This document shows, in pieces, positions 1-5,542 of a DNA stretch of 5,820 nucleotides. Source of the DNA: Gammaproteobacteria bacterium (GTDB lineage: Bacteria > Bacillota_I > Bacilli_A > Izemoplasmatales > UBA1188); contig JAILNJ010000123.1 of the NCBI GenBank assembly GCA_024691665.1, forward strand, positions 1 to 5,820. Reading direction: 5' to 3'. The notes below the pieces were generated by a model that did no database searches, had not been told where the DNA came from, and saw only the letters and a list, made by a program, of their open reading frames with translations. Every line of letters starts with the position of its first letter. The first letter of the stretch is position 1. The position numbers and the translations under genes are program-made.

Positions 1-444
1 AGTTGTATCTTTACTAAAAATATGAATTATAGAGTTAACTACACCATCGGTGTAGATATTATCTTTAAATAGAATCATAAATACTAAGCCTAAAGCTAAA
101 GTATTTGTGACATAAGGTAAGAAATAAATTGTTTGGAATACTGACCTAAGTTTAGGGATTGATGCGAGACAGAGCGATATAAGTAACGCAAGACCTGTTG
201 AAATAGGCACAGTGATTATAACCATAATGAATGTATTCTTAATCGCTTGAATGAAATAGTGATCATGAAGAATATAAGTATAGTTATAAACACCTGCTCC
301 AAATGAAGATTCAGAAACGAAGTTATATCCTTCTTCAAAAGAATATACGAAGACATCAATTAAAGGGTAGACTAAAAAGATACCTAAAAAGATAATCGCA
401 GGTAGTATATATAACCATCCTTTAATTCTGTCCCATTTACTCAA
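1..444 (-). CDS. ABC transporter permease, MalF/UgpA-like sugar permease (3' part beyond window)
   Basis: The first 148 codons of an inner-membrane permease of a carbohydrate ABC importer; the rest lies left of the window. Translation begins (L/M)SKWDRIKGWLYILPA and shows a first membrane segment at residues about 9-33 ending in the typical VYPLIDVFVYSF. A periplasm-side loop follows, then two more hydrophobic segments at about 68-92 and 104-125 (QTIYFLPYVTNTLALGLVF). The 'YFLPYV' segment leading into a membrane helix is typical of MalF-type permeases (binding-protein-dependent transport inner membrane component). I chose the TTG at 444-442 because a GGAG lies 9 nt upstream and the nearby ATG (436-434) meets a stop four codons later. 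The start overlaps the 3' end of the FRG gene by 8 nt, which suggests translational coupling. The substrate cannot be told; the binding protein and second permease would be expected further left. Confidence 0.85.
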   Translation of the reverse strand, partial: MSKWDRIKGWLYILPAIIFLGIFLVYPLIDVFVYSFEEGYNFVSESSFGAGVYNYTYILHDHYFIQAIKNTFIMVIITVPISTGLALLISLCLASIPKLRSVFQTIYFLPYVTNTLALGLVFMILFKDNIYTDGVVNSIIHIFSKDTT

Positions 445-1201
445 TATCTTTATCTCCGTATTTGATATTCTTAGCTAAATCTTTAATCTTTTGGATATTC
501 ATATATAAAGTATCTTCTGATACATTTCTATGTTTAAGTGATTCTAAGATAGACTCTTTACTATCTTTATCAATAACGATGGTATCGATCAATTCATTGA
601 TATCGATATTTTCATTCTTAAGAATTTCTTCAAATGGAATTTCATCCATACCCCATAAAAGGAATAATCCTTTTTGGATGTATAATCTATCAAATTCTCT
701 AGTCGCATCAACAAAGATAGGCATATCTATGCCTTTTGTGTCATTTTTACTTGTTCTTTTATCAACGTATTTAAGTAACCAGTTATATAGATACTTATTA
801 TTTCTAATAATATGTGAACTAAGCTTATTCTTTTCTTTTAATATGTTTTCATACTTTGTCTTATTAAAGATAAATACTTTACCATCACAATCAGTGTATT
901 TACCTCTTGGATCGTAACACGCAAAAAATAGTGCAACATCCATTGAATAAGTAAAGTCAAGCATACGTGTTGGAAGAGCGAAATGTTGAGCTATTTCAAC
1001 ACATGTAAGTTCATCAAAGCCAAATGTATTTTTCATTTCATCAACGAATTTAAACATTTGTTTATCAGCGTATTGGATATGATTTTCTCTTAATCCTGAT
1101 GGGATTAAGACATGCTCAGAGTTAGCTTGTCCTCTAAAGACATACACATCTCCTCTACCATTAAGTTCAGTAATAAAATCCTTATAAGAATTGACTTTCA
1201 T
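437..1201 (-). CDS. FRG-domain protein of unknown function
   Basis: A 254-residue soluble protein made up almost wholly of one FRG domain, the family named after its Phe-Arg-Gly motif. Visible marks are F22-R23-G24-Q25, the strongly typical AQHFALPTRMLDFT at 71-84, ALFFAC at 90-95, a strand DGKVFIF at 107-112, and DRLYIQKGLFLLWG at 171-184 (families usually show R..xQxGLF here). The tail near 220-245 fits the end of the domain. There is no signal peptide or membrane segment, so it should be cytoplasmic. The molecular activity of FRG proteins is not established; they are often found scattered in accessory and phage-related regions. The ATG at 1201-1199 has an AAGGG 8 nt upstream. The gene is the first of the visible minus-strand unit and overlaps the sugar permease start by 8 nt, an odd partner. 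The family assignment is firm, the role unknown. Confidence 0.85.
   Translation of the reverse strand: MKVNSYKDFITELNGRGDVYVFRGQANSEHVLIPSGLRENHIQYADKQMFKFVDEMKNTFGFDELTCVEIAQHFALPTRMLDFTYSMDVALFFACYDPRGKYTDCDGKVFIFNKTKYENILKEKNKLSSHIIRNNKYLYNWLLKYVDKRTSKNDTKGIDMPIFVDATREFDRLYIQKGLFLLWGMDEIPFEEILKNENIDINELIDTIVIDKDSKESILESLKHRNVSEDTLYMNIQKIKDLAKNIKYGDKDIE
454..457 (-). promoter_or_regulatory. Ribosome binding site deciding the TTG start of the permease
   Basis: GGAG on the minus strand, 9 nt before the TTG at 444-442. It lies inside the last codons of the FRG gene. No ATG or GTG in the permease frame sits at a suitable distance, so this site supports the rare TTG start. Terminating FRG ribosomes would release right at this initiation region. 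Confidence 0.55.
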
Positions 1202-1214
1202 TTAAAATTCCCTT

Positions 1215-1242
1215 TTATAATTATATTCTATCATAATTATAA
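1215..1242. repeat. AT-only inverted repeat upstream of the FRG gene
   Basis: Arms TTATAATTAT (1215-1224) and ATAATTATAA (1233-1242) are perfect reverse complements separated by 8 nt. The repeat lies directly next to the AAGGG ribosome binding site of the FRG gene and overlaps its candidate -10 box. It could be an operator or just AT-rich promoter sequence; an A/T-only stem would be a weak RNA hairpin. Confidence 0.4.
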
Positions 1243-1258
1243 GGAATTAAACTTGTAA
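1230..1258 (-). promoter_or_regulatory. Candidate promoter of the FRG-permease operon
   Basis: On the minus strand TTACAA (1258-1253) and TATGAT (1235-1230) are 17 nt apart. The -10 is good and the -35 poor (3 of 6 matches to TTGACA). Other TATAAT-like strings nearby have no -35 at a fitting distance. It is the best candidate in the divergent spacer but weak. Confidence 0.3.
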
Positions 1259-1263
1259 GTGTT

Positions 1264-1293
1264 TTCACAAAATTGTCCTATAAAAGTGATAAT
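1264..1293 (+). promoter_or_regulatory. Candidate promoter of the FAD-dependent isomerase homologue
   Basis: TTCACA (1264-1269) and GATAAT (1288-1293) are 18 nt apart, each 5 of 6 to the vegetative consensus. Transcription would start near 1300 and give a leader of about 64 nt. A further TGTTAAAAT at 1313-1321 resembles an extended -10 but lacks a clear -35. I see no terminator-like or riboswitch-like fold in the leader. Confidence 0.45.
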
Positions 1294-1363
1294 AGGTAAA
1301 ATAAGGAAAAAGTGTTAAAATATTAATAATAAAGCATTATTTAATAATTTTTAAGGAGACAAT

Positions 1364-2770
1364 ATGTCAAAGGATTTAAAAGAAAGAATTTGCATTATCG
1401 GCGGAGGACCGGCTGGTATCTCTGCAGCTATGTATCTTGAGAAAAAAGGATACAAAAACTACACTATCTTTGAAAAGTTAAACAAGATTGGTGGTAAGAG
1501 TTATTCTCCTAAATTAAAAGTCGGTGGAGAAGAAAGATCATTTGAAACTGGCGCAATCATGGGAGCTATTACTTATCATGCTGTTCATGAAGTTGAAGAA
1601 TTCGCTGGTGTAGGTCATGCTGATGGACCTAATATGAGAAGAATGTATCGTGATTCAAGCGGTAAAGAAATCTTCCCATTTGATCCTAAGAAAAACTTCT
1701 CACTAAAGAAATTATTTGGCCTATTAAAACTTAAGAAACAAATGAAGAAACTTGTTCAAATTATGAACGAGAAATATAAAGGCTATGACGTATATGGCCA
1801 TAGAGGTGTAGCTCAAGGTAAATTTGATGGTTTATCTAAAGAATTACACAACTCACTACAACTTGTATCTGGTGAAAACCCTAACTTAAAAGATTTAGCT
1901 TTACCATTTGATCAATTTTGTAAATTAAATGGTGTTGAAGAAGTTCAAAGAATCTGGATTGGTCCTTATACTTCTTTCGGTTATGGATACTTCGATGAAA
2001 TTCCAGCTTCTTATGTAATGAAATACTTAGATACTACTACTGCTATCGAATTCGTTAATATGAGACTCTGGACTTGGAAAGACGGAACTCAATCTATCTA
2101 TGAAGCTGCTAATAAAAAACTTAAGAATCCTGCATTACTAAATACTGAAGTTGTTAAAGTAGAACGTAAAGAAGGCGAAAAGATTAAAGTTACAGTTAAA
2201 GATAAAGACGGTGAAAGAGTTGAAGAATTTGACAAATTAATCGTTACTACTCCTCTTGACTGGTTCGCTAAACTTGCTGATGCAAGTGAAAAGGAAAAAG
2301 AATTATTCTCTAAGATTAGACATGAAGAATATGTAGACTTCATTGCTACATTTGATGAAAACCAAGGACCTACTATTTCTGGTTATATCTTTGATAATAT
2401 GACAGTTGAAAGATTAGGTCACGCTATGGTTTACTATCATAGATGGGAAGATCTTGGCGCTAACTGTCCTTGTGTAGTATACGCATTAAGAAACCACTTA
2501 GGTTCAGAAGATATTCCATATGATAAGACAATCGAAATGATGATGGAAGATATGGCACTCTGTGGATTCCCTGTAAAAGAAAGACTCTACGAACAAGAAA
2601 CTTACTATTGTCCTCATATCACTTCTGAAGATTTCAAAGCTGGATGGTACGATGAACTCGAAAAGATTCAAGGTGAACACAATACATATTTCGGTGGCGA
2701 AATTATGTCATTTGGTGACATGGAAGATACTTGTGCATCATCTAAGGATTTAGTAGAAAGATTCTTCTAA
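1364..2770 (+). CDS. FAD-dependent polyunsaturated fatty acid isomerase homologue (linoleate isomerase-like)
   Basis: A 468-residue flavoprotein of the amine-oxidase/phytoene-desaturase fold. The N-terminal dinucleotide-binding motif is IIGGGPAGISAAMYLE (11-26), followed by the acidic E37 and GGK (43-45). The C-terminal FAD motif is YFGGEIMSFGD (442-452). Stretches such as RLWTWKDGTQ (234-243), DNMTVERLGHAMVYYHRW (344-361), SEDFKAGWY (421-429) and GEIMSFG closely match, as I recall it, the Cutibacterium acnes enzyme that converts linoleate to trans-10,cis-12 conjugated linoleate by FAD hydride transfer. R93 and F230 line up with its substrate-binding Arg88 and Phe193. The protein is about 44 residues longer than that enzyme, with added sequence within 104-178 including a Lys-rich helical stretch (109-135). 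No signal peptide. The start has AAGGAG at 1353-1358, 5 nt upstream. It is a single-gene unit closed by the terminator at 2785-2819. The physiological substrate is inferred; another polyunsaturated or hydroxy fatty acid is possible. Confidence 0.85.
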   Translation: MSKDLKERICIIGGGPAGISAAMYLEKKGYKNYTIFEKLNKIGGKSYSPKLKVGGEERSFETGAIMGAITYHAVHEVEEFAGVGHADGPNMRRMYRDSSGKEIFPFDPKKNFSLKKLFGLLKLKKQMKKLVQIMNEKYKGYDVYGHRGVAQGKFDGLSKELHNSLQLVSGENPNLKDLALPFDQFCKLNGVEEVQRIWIGPYTSFGYGYFDEIPASYVMKYLDTTTAIEFVNMRLWTWKDGTQSIYEAANKKLKNPALLNTEVVKVERKEGEKIKVTVKDKDGERVEEFDKLIVTTPLDWFAKLADASEKEKELFSKIRHEEYVDFIATFDENQGPTISGYIFDNMTVERLGHAMVYYHRWEDLGANCPCVVYALRNHLGSEDIPYDKTIEMMMEDMALCGFPVKERLYEQETYYCPHITSEDFKAGWYDELEKIQGEHNTYFGGEIMSFGDMEDTCASSKDLVERFF

Positions 2771-2784
2771 AATTTAAACAAAAT

Positions 2785-2819
2785 AAAAAGATGAGAATTG
2801 CGAAATTCTCATCTTTTTT
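2785..2819. terminator. Bidirectional intrinsic terminator between convergent genes
   Basis: A perfect 15-bp stem AAAAAGATGAGAATT (2785-2799) and its complement (2804-2818) close a GCGA (GNRA-type) tetraloop. The plus strand ends in a T tract (2814-2819). On the minus strand the A5 of the left arm gives T5 followed by more T-rich sequence. It lies 14 nt after the isomerase stop and just after the lipoprotein stop on the other strand, so it can end both transcripts. Confidence 0.92.
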
Positions 2820-2820
2820 A

Positions 2821-4263
2821 TTAATCATCTAATACTACTTGTCCTAATATATTTACCTTATAAGATGTAGATGCGAATGGTGGAATTGGGAACTGATATC
2901 TAAGTCCATTAGTAATATAGTAGTCATATGGAGTATGACCACCATCAGCGTGTACATCATTAAAGTCTGCTTCATTCTTCATAAAGTAACCATAATAAAT
3001 TCCGCCTTGTTCTTTATAAGTTACTGGTTGATCATCCCAAGTAGCATCAAGTCCATACCACTTGCCATTATACTTAACCATATTCCAAGCATGGCCTGCG
3101 CCATGAACTACTATTGCATCAACATCGTACATTCTTGCGAAATATAAAAATGTTTTAGAATATGCTTCACATACTGCAGAGCCAGTTCCTTCATTTCCTC
3201 CTGCTGATACACCAATTATACAATGGGCTTCAGCATCATCTAGTGGTGTTGTACCATCTTCTTCATAACCGTAATTAATTCTCTTAATTATAAAATCATG
3301 AATATTCTTAATTAAAGTTAATTTATCACTTGTATGGCTATACTCAGCTATGAAATCTTCACACATTATTTTAACTGTATTTTGACATGTTTCTCTATAC
3401 GAACTTGATTTAAATGCTTTATCAATTTGCATTACAAATGTATTCTCTGAACCAGCAGTTAAAGCTACATAACCACTCTTTAAATAGAAGAATTCAGGAC
3501 AGTCAAATAAGAATGTATGATATACTGCTGCAGCTTCTTCTATTGAAAGACCCATTTGAGTTATATTCTTTCTCGCTATTTCATATCCATCATATGAAGG
3601 TTCTACACCTTCAAAGTCTGTGTAATCTAATCTAAATGCTGAAGCTTCACTATAAAGCCATTCATAGAAAGCAAGATAAGCTTCACTATTAGATAATATG
3701 CTTAATGATTTATATCCATACGCAGCTTTATAATTAGTTTGTAATAATGAACGATAAGAATCATGGCATCTATCACATGTGTAAACTGCATATGAATGAC
3801 TCACGTAATTATCATCATCAGGTACAATTCTATGACTAAATGAATAGTTATGACCTAATGCCGGAAGAATTTGGTTATTTACTTCAGCACCACATTTTGT
3901 ACATTCAGAATGCGCTGTATATCCATCTTCTGTACAAGTTGGTTCTTGACCAATAATCGAATCCCATATATGACCAGTTGCTGGTATTATATTTGTATCA
4001 AGTACTTCGCCACAAATAGTACAATATGTTTGACCATATCCACTTTCAGTACAACTTGGATCTTTTACAACTTTATAAGCTGTAGTGTGTACATGTGCGG
4101 TAGTGGTTGTTGCTTCTATAACACTAGAACTTGTACTTGTTTTACTAGAAGTTGCTTTTGTGCCTGTCTTCCACTCAGTAGTAGTAAAGAACTCATTTAA
4201 GTTACATGCGGATAATGTTAGTAAGAATAGAATTAATGTAAATATAAAAAATCGTTTCTTCAT
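2821..4263 (-). CDS. Surface lipoprotein with Cys/His repeats and a transglutaminase-like domain
   Basis: A 480-residue exported lipoprotein. A signal peptide (MKKRFFIFTLILFLLTLSAC) ends in the lipobox LSAC, so C20 should be lipidated and anchored to the outer face of the membrane. A Ser/Thr-rich linker (27-60) follows, then two repeats of the form PxCTExGY...CxxCG...PAxGH with C71, C81, C84, H98 and C110, C121, C124, H138, and a degenerate third (C163, C166). After a middle region (170-320) comes a transglutaminase/protease-like domain with the expected triad: C365 in AVCEAYSKTF, H391 in GHAWNMVKYNGKWY, D406 in LDATWDD. Such domains may crosslink or cleave peptides; the real substrate is unknown. 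The start follows AGGAGG with 4 nt spacing. This site overlaps the stop of the nucleotidyltransferase gene, only 8 nt upstream, so the two are cotranscribed and probably coupled. Confidence 0.88.
   Translation of the reverse strand: MKKRFFIFTLILFLLTLSACNLNEFFTTTEWKTGTKATSSKTSTSSSVIEATTTTAHVHTTAYKVVKDPSCTESGYGQTYCTICGEVLDTNIIPATGHIWDSIIGQEPTCTEDGYTAHSECTKCGAEVNNQILPALGHNYSFSHRIVPDDDNYVSHSYAVYTCDRCHDSYRSLLQTNYKAAYGYKSLSILSNSEAYLAFYEWLYSEASAFRLDYTDFEGVEPSYDGYEIARKNITQMGLSIEEAAAVYHTFLFDCPEFFYLKSGYVALTAGSENTFVMQIDKAFKSSSYRETCQNTVKIMCEDFIAEYSHTSDKLTLIKNIHDFIIKRINYGYEEDGTTPLDDAEAHCIIGVSAGGNEGTGSAVCEAYSKTFLYFARMYDVDAIVVHGAGHAWNMVKYNGKWYGLDATWDDQPVTYKEQGGIYYGYFMKNEADFNDVHADGGHTPYDYYITNGLRYQFPIPPFASTSYKVNILGQVVLDD
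3850..4071 (-). repeat. Tandem Cys3His protein repeats within the lipoprotein
   Basis: Encodes residues 65-98 and 105-138 of the lipoprotein, two copies of about 34 residues. Both carry Pro-x-Cys-Thr-Glu-x-Gly-Tyr, Cys-x2-Cys-Gly and a closing Pro-Ala-x-Gly-His. The distance from the last Cys to His is 14 in both copies. The first Cys to CxxC distance is 10 in one and 11 in the other. Similar repeats are widespread in extracellular proteins of gut Firmicutes. Four Cys/His per copy suggest metal binding, which is inference. Confidence 0.7.
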
Positions 4264-4271
4264 TCTACCTC

Positions 4272-5156
4272 CTAATATAGGGTTTCTTTGTATACTCCCT
4301 TGCTCTTTAATTCTTTAATTTTTTGTTCAACTTCTTCTTTATCTTCTTTATAAGTTACTCCAAACCATTTACTATCAGTTGTTCTAACTTCGCATACTGC
4401 TTTATTTTCTTTCACAACTTTAGCTACCACATCTGGGAGTAAATATTCTTTTGAAGATAAATCTTCAGTATCTAAGAATACCTTATATTCTTCAACTAAG
4501 TAATTCATGAAGTCTTTAGTAAATCCAAACATATTCATAGATACTAAAGTATCTTCATCAATTTCTCTAATGTTATCCTTATCATCAAGTGGTGATGCAT
4601 AGATCTTTCCGTTTTCTTTATAGATAATAGATTCAGTTAGGTTCTTAAGTAAGTTATTCTCATAGTTAATGATTCCTCTTTTAACTGAACCATTTGAACT
4701 TAATGTGTTTTTAGCTTTATATGCAATGTTGAAATACTTATTCTTTGAATTAGATTCAATACTATTTAAAGCATTAAATGCCTCAACATATGAGTCTCTA
4801 CCATAGAAGTCATCACTATTAATAATTAAGAATTTATCAGATACGATATCCTTAACTGATAGTAAAGCTTGAGCTGTACCCATAGGTTTTGTTCTATCTT
4901 TTGGAATAAGTGGGGAATCAAATTCTTGGTATGCATATTCTACATTTATAAACTTTTTAACTCTTGATCCAATTGTTGAATCAAAGATTTCTTTATTATC
5001 TTTATTAATAATAAATATAACTCTATCAAATCCTGCATAAGCCGCATCTACTATTGAATAATCAATAATAAAGTTATTGTATTCATCAACTGGTGTAACT
5101 TGTTTTAAGCCACCAAATCTAGAACCTAAGCCTGCAGCTAATATTACTAAATCCAT
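4272..5156 (-). CDS. Sugar-phosphate-type nucleotidyltransferase
   Basis: A 294-residue cytoplasmic enzyme of the NTP-transferase (GT-A-like) family that couples an NTP to a phosphorylated sugar or small alcohol with release of pyrophosphate. The nucleotide-binding signature LAAGLGSRFGGLKQ is at 6-19. KPMGTAQALL (90-99) follows, and the metal-binding INSDDFYG is at 112-119 (D115, D116). The C-terminal WFGVTYKEDKEEV and following helix are typical of a group of Clostridia/Bacilli proteins usually annotated only as nucleotidyltransferase. The length fits that group. The ATG at 5156-5154 has AAGGAG 5 nt upstream. It is the first gene of an operon with the lipoprotein (8-nt gap), so it could serve an envelope or surface glycopolymer, but the substrate (glucose-1-P, another sugar-1-P, or phosphocholine) cannot be told from sequence. 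Confidence 0.85.
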   Translation of the reverse strand: MDLVILAAGLGSRFGGLKQVTPVDEYNNFIIDYSIVDAAYAGFDRVIFIINKDNKEIFDSTIGSRVKKFINVEYAYQEFDSPLIPKDRTKPMGTAQALLSVKDIVSDKFLIINSDDFYGRDSYVEAFNALNSIESNSKNKYFNIAYKAKNTLSSNGSVKRGIINYENNLLKNLTESIIYKENGKIYASPLDDKDNIREIDEDTLVSMNMFGFTKDFMNYLVEEYKVFLDTEDLSSKEYLLPDVVAKVVKENKAVCEVRTTDSKWFGVTYKEDKEEVEQKIKELKSKGVYKETLY

Positions 5157-5179
5157 AAAAACTCCTTAATACTAAAAAA

Positions 5180-5209
5180 ATTTTAATTTTTGTGTTTGAC
5201 AAATATCAA
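5180..5209 (-). promoter_or_regulatory. Candidate promoter of the nucleotidyltransferase-lipoprotein operon
   Basis: Minus-strand TTGATA (5209-5204) and TAAAAT (5185-5180) are 18 nt apart, each 5 of 6 to consensus. Transcription would start near 5173, giving a leader of about 16 nt with the AAGGAG site inside it. The -35 box lies within the spacer of the oppositely directed tRNA promoter, so the two cannot be bound at once. Confidence 0.45.
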
Positions 5210-5224
5210 AACACATTATATAAT
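5196..5224 (+). promoter_or_regulatory. Perfect consensus vegetative promoter of tRNA-Lys
   Basis: TTGACA (5196-5201) and TATAAT (5219-5224) with the ideal 17-nt spacing, both 6 of 6 to the sigma-70/SigA consensus. The expected start is near 5231, about 12 nt before the mature tRNA 5' end. Such a promoter fits strong expression of a stable RNA. Confidence 0.9.
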
Positions 5225-5242
5225 TTTAGAGCGTGTGTAAAT

Positions 5243-5318
5243 GCACCTTTAGCTCAGTTGGTAGAGCAATTGACTCTTAATCAATGGGTCCACGGTTCGA
5301 GTCCGTGAAGGTGTACCA
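5243..5318 (+). tRNA. tRNA-Lys (anticodon CTT)
   Basis: A complete 76-nt cloverleaf with CCA encoded (5316-5318) and discriminator A5315. The acceptor pairs GCACCTT with AAGGTGT, six standard pairs plus a G1-U72 wobble. The D arm is GCTC...GAGC. The anticodon stem ATTGA/TCAAT encloses the loop CTCTTAA, whose anticodon CTT reads AAG (Lys). The T arm CACGG/CCGTG encloses TTCGAGT. A strong promoter precedes it and a terminator follows 11 nt later, so it is a single-tRNA transcript. Confidence 0.96.
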
Positions 5319-5329
5319 CCTAAATTATT

Positions 5330-5352
5330 AAGACCTAGAATAGGTCTTTTTT
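5330..5352 (+). terminator. Intrinsic terminator of tRNA-Lys
   Basis: An 8-bp stem AAGACCTA (5330-5337) and TAGGTCTT (5341-5348) with a GAA loop, running into T6 (5347-5352). It separates the tRNA from the potassium transporter gene. There is no matching T tract on the minus strand. Confidence 0.88.
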
Positions 5353-5379
5353 CTTTATAATTTATTATATACTTTTAAT

Positions 5380-5399
5380 CTTATAATTTAAATTATAAG
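5380..5399. repeat. Perfect 20-bp palindrome in the spacer before the potassium transporter
   Basis: CTTATAATTT (5380-5389) is followed at once by its reverse complement AAATTATAAG (5390-5399). The symmetry stops exactly after the outer C/G pair. It sits about 45 bp upstream of the candidate -35 of the transporter gene. It may be a dimeric regulator site, or chance in very AT-rich DNA; with no loop and only A/T inside it is not a terminator. Confidence 0.45.
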
Positions 5400-5442
5400 T
5401 TTATCTATAATTAAAATATTGCATCATATTGTGAAAATGGTG

Positions 5443-5471
5443 TTAAAATATGACGATAATCTAAGTATAAT
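5443..5471 (+). promoter_or_regulatory. Candidate promoter of the KtrB/TrkH-family gene
   Basis: TTAAAA (5443-5448, 4 of 6) and a perfect TATAAT (5466-5471) with 17-nt spacing. Transcription would start near 5478, giving a leader of about 65 nt. No conserved riboswitch fold such as a cyclic-di-AMP (ydaO) element is visible; the leader is too short and AT-rich for one. Confidence 0.5.
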
Positions 5472-5542
5472 ATACGGTTATCAACTCAATATTTGAAAAA
5501 TTATATAATAAAAGTGTTATTATTATATAAAAAGGTTAAAAA

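Noticed and set aside
434..436. ATG as the start of the sugar permease
   Set aside because: It is out of the permease frame and stops after four codons; the TTG at 444-442 has a well-placed GGAG.
462..917. Plus-strand open frame of 151 codons opposite the FRG gene
   Set aside because: It lies wholly antisense to a gene with clear family motifs, has no ribosome site, and its Leu/Ser/Ile-rich content is what AT-rich complement gives.
2098..2343. Minus-strand open frame of 81 codons inside the isomerase gene
   Set aside because: Antisense to a conserved coding stretch; Ser/Leu-rich composition and no start signals.
2935..3635. Short plus-strand frames of about 70 codons opposite the lipoprotein
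   Set aside because: Shadows of the lipoprotein gene without initiation signals or recognisable content.
3871..4318. Two plus-strand frames, one strikingly Cys-rich
   Set aside because: The Cys and Thr richness mirrors the Thr- and Cys-coding repeats of the lipoprotein on the other strand; no ribosome site, no family match.
5493..5522. TTGAAA with a downstream TTATTA as a second promoter of the potassium transporter
   Set aside because: The -10 fits poorly at any allowed spacing; the TTAAAA-17-TATAAT pair at 5443-5471 is better.
5319..5542. Possible riboswitch or small gene in the spacer before the potassium transporter
   Set aside because: Beyond the tRNA terminator, a palindrome and a promoter, the sequence is nearly all A/T with no GC-paired fold and no open frame with a ribosome site.
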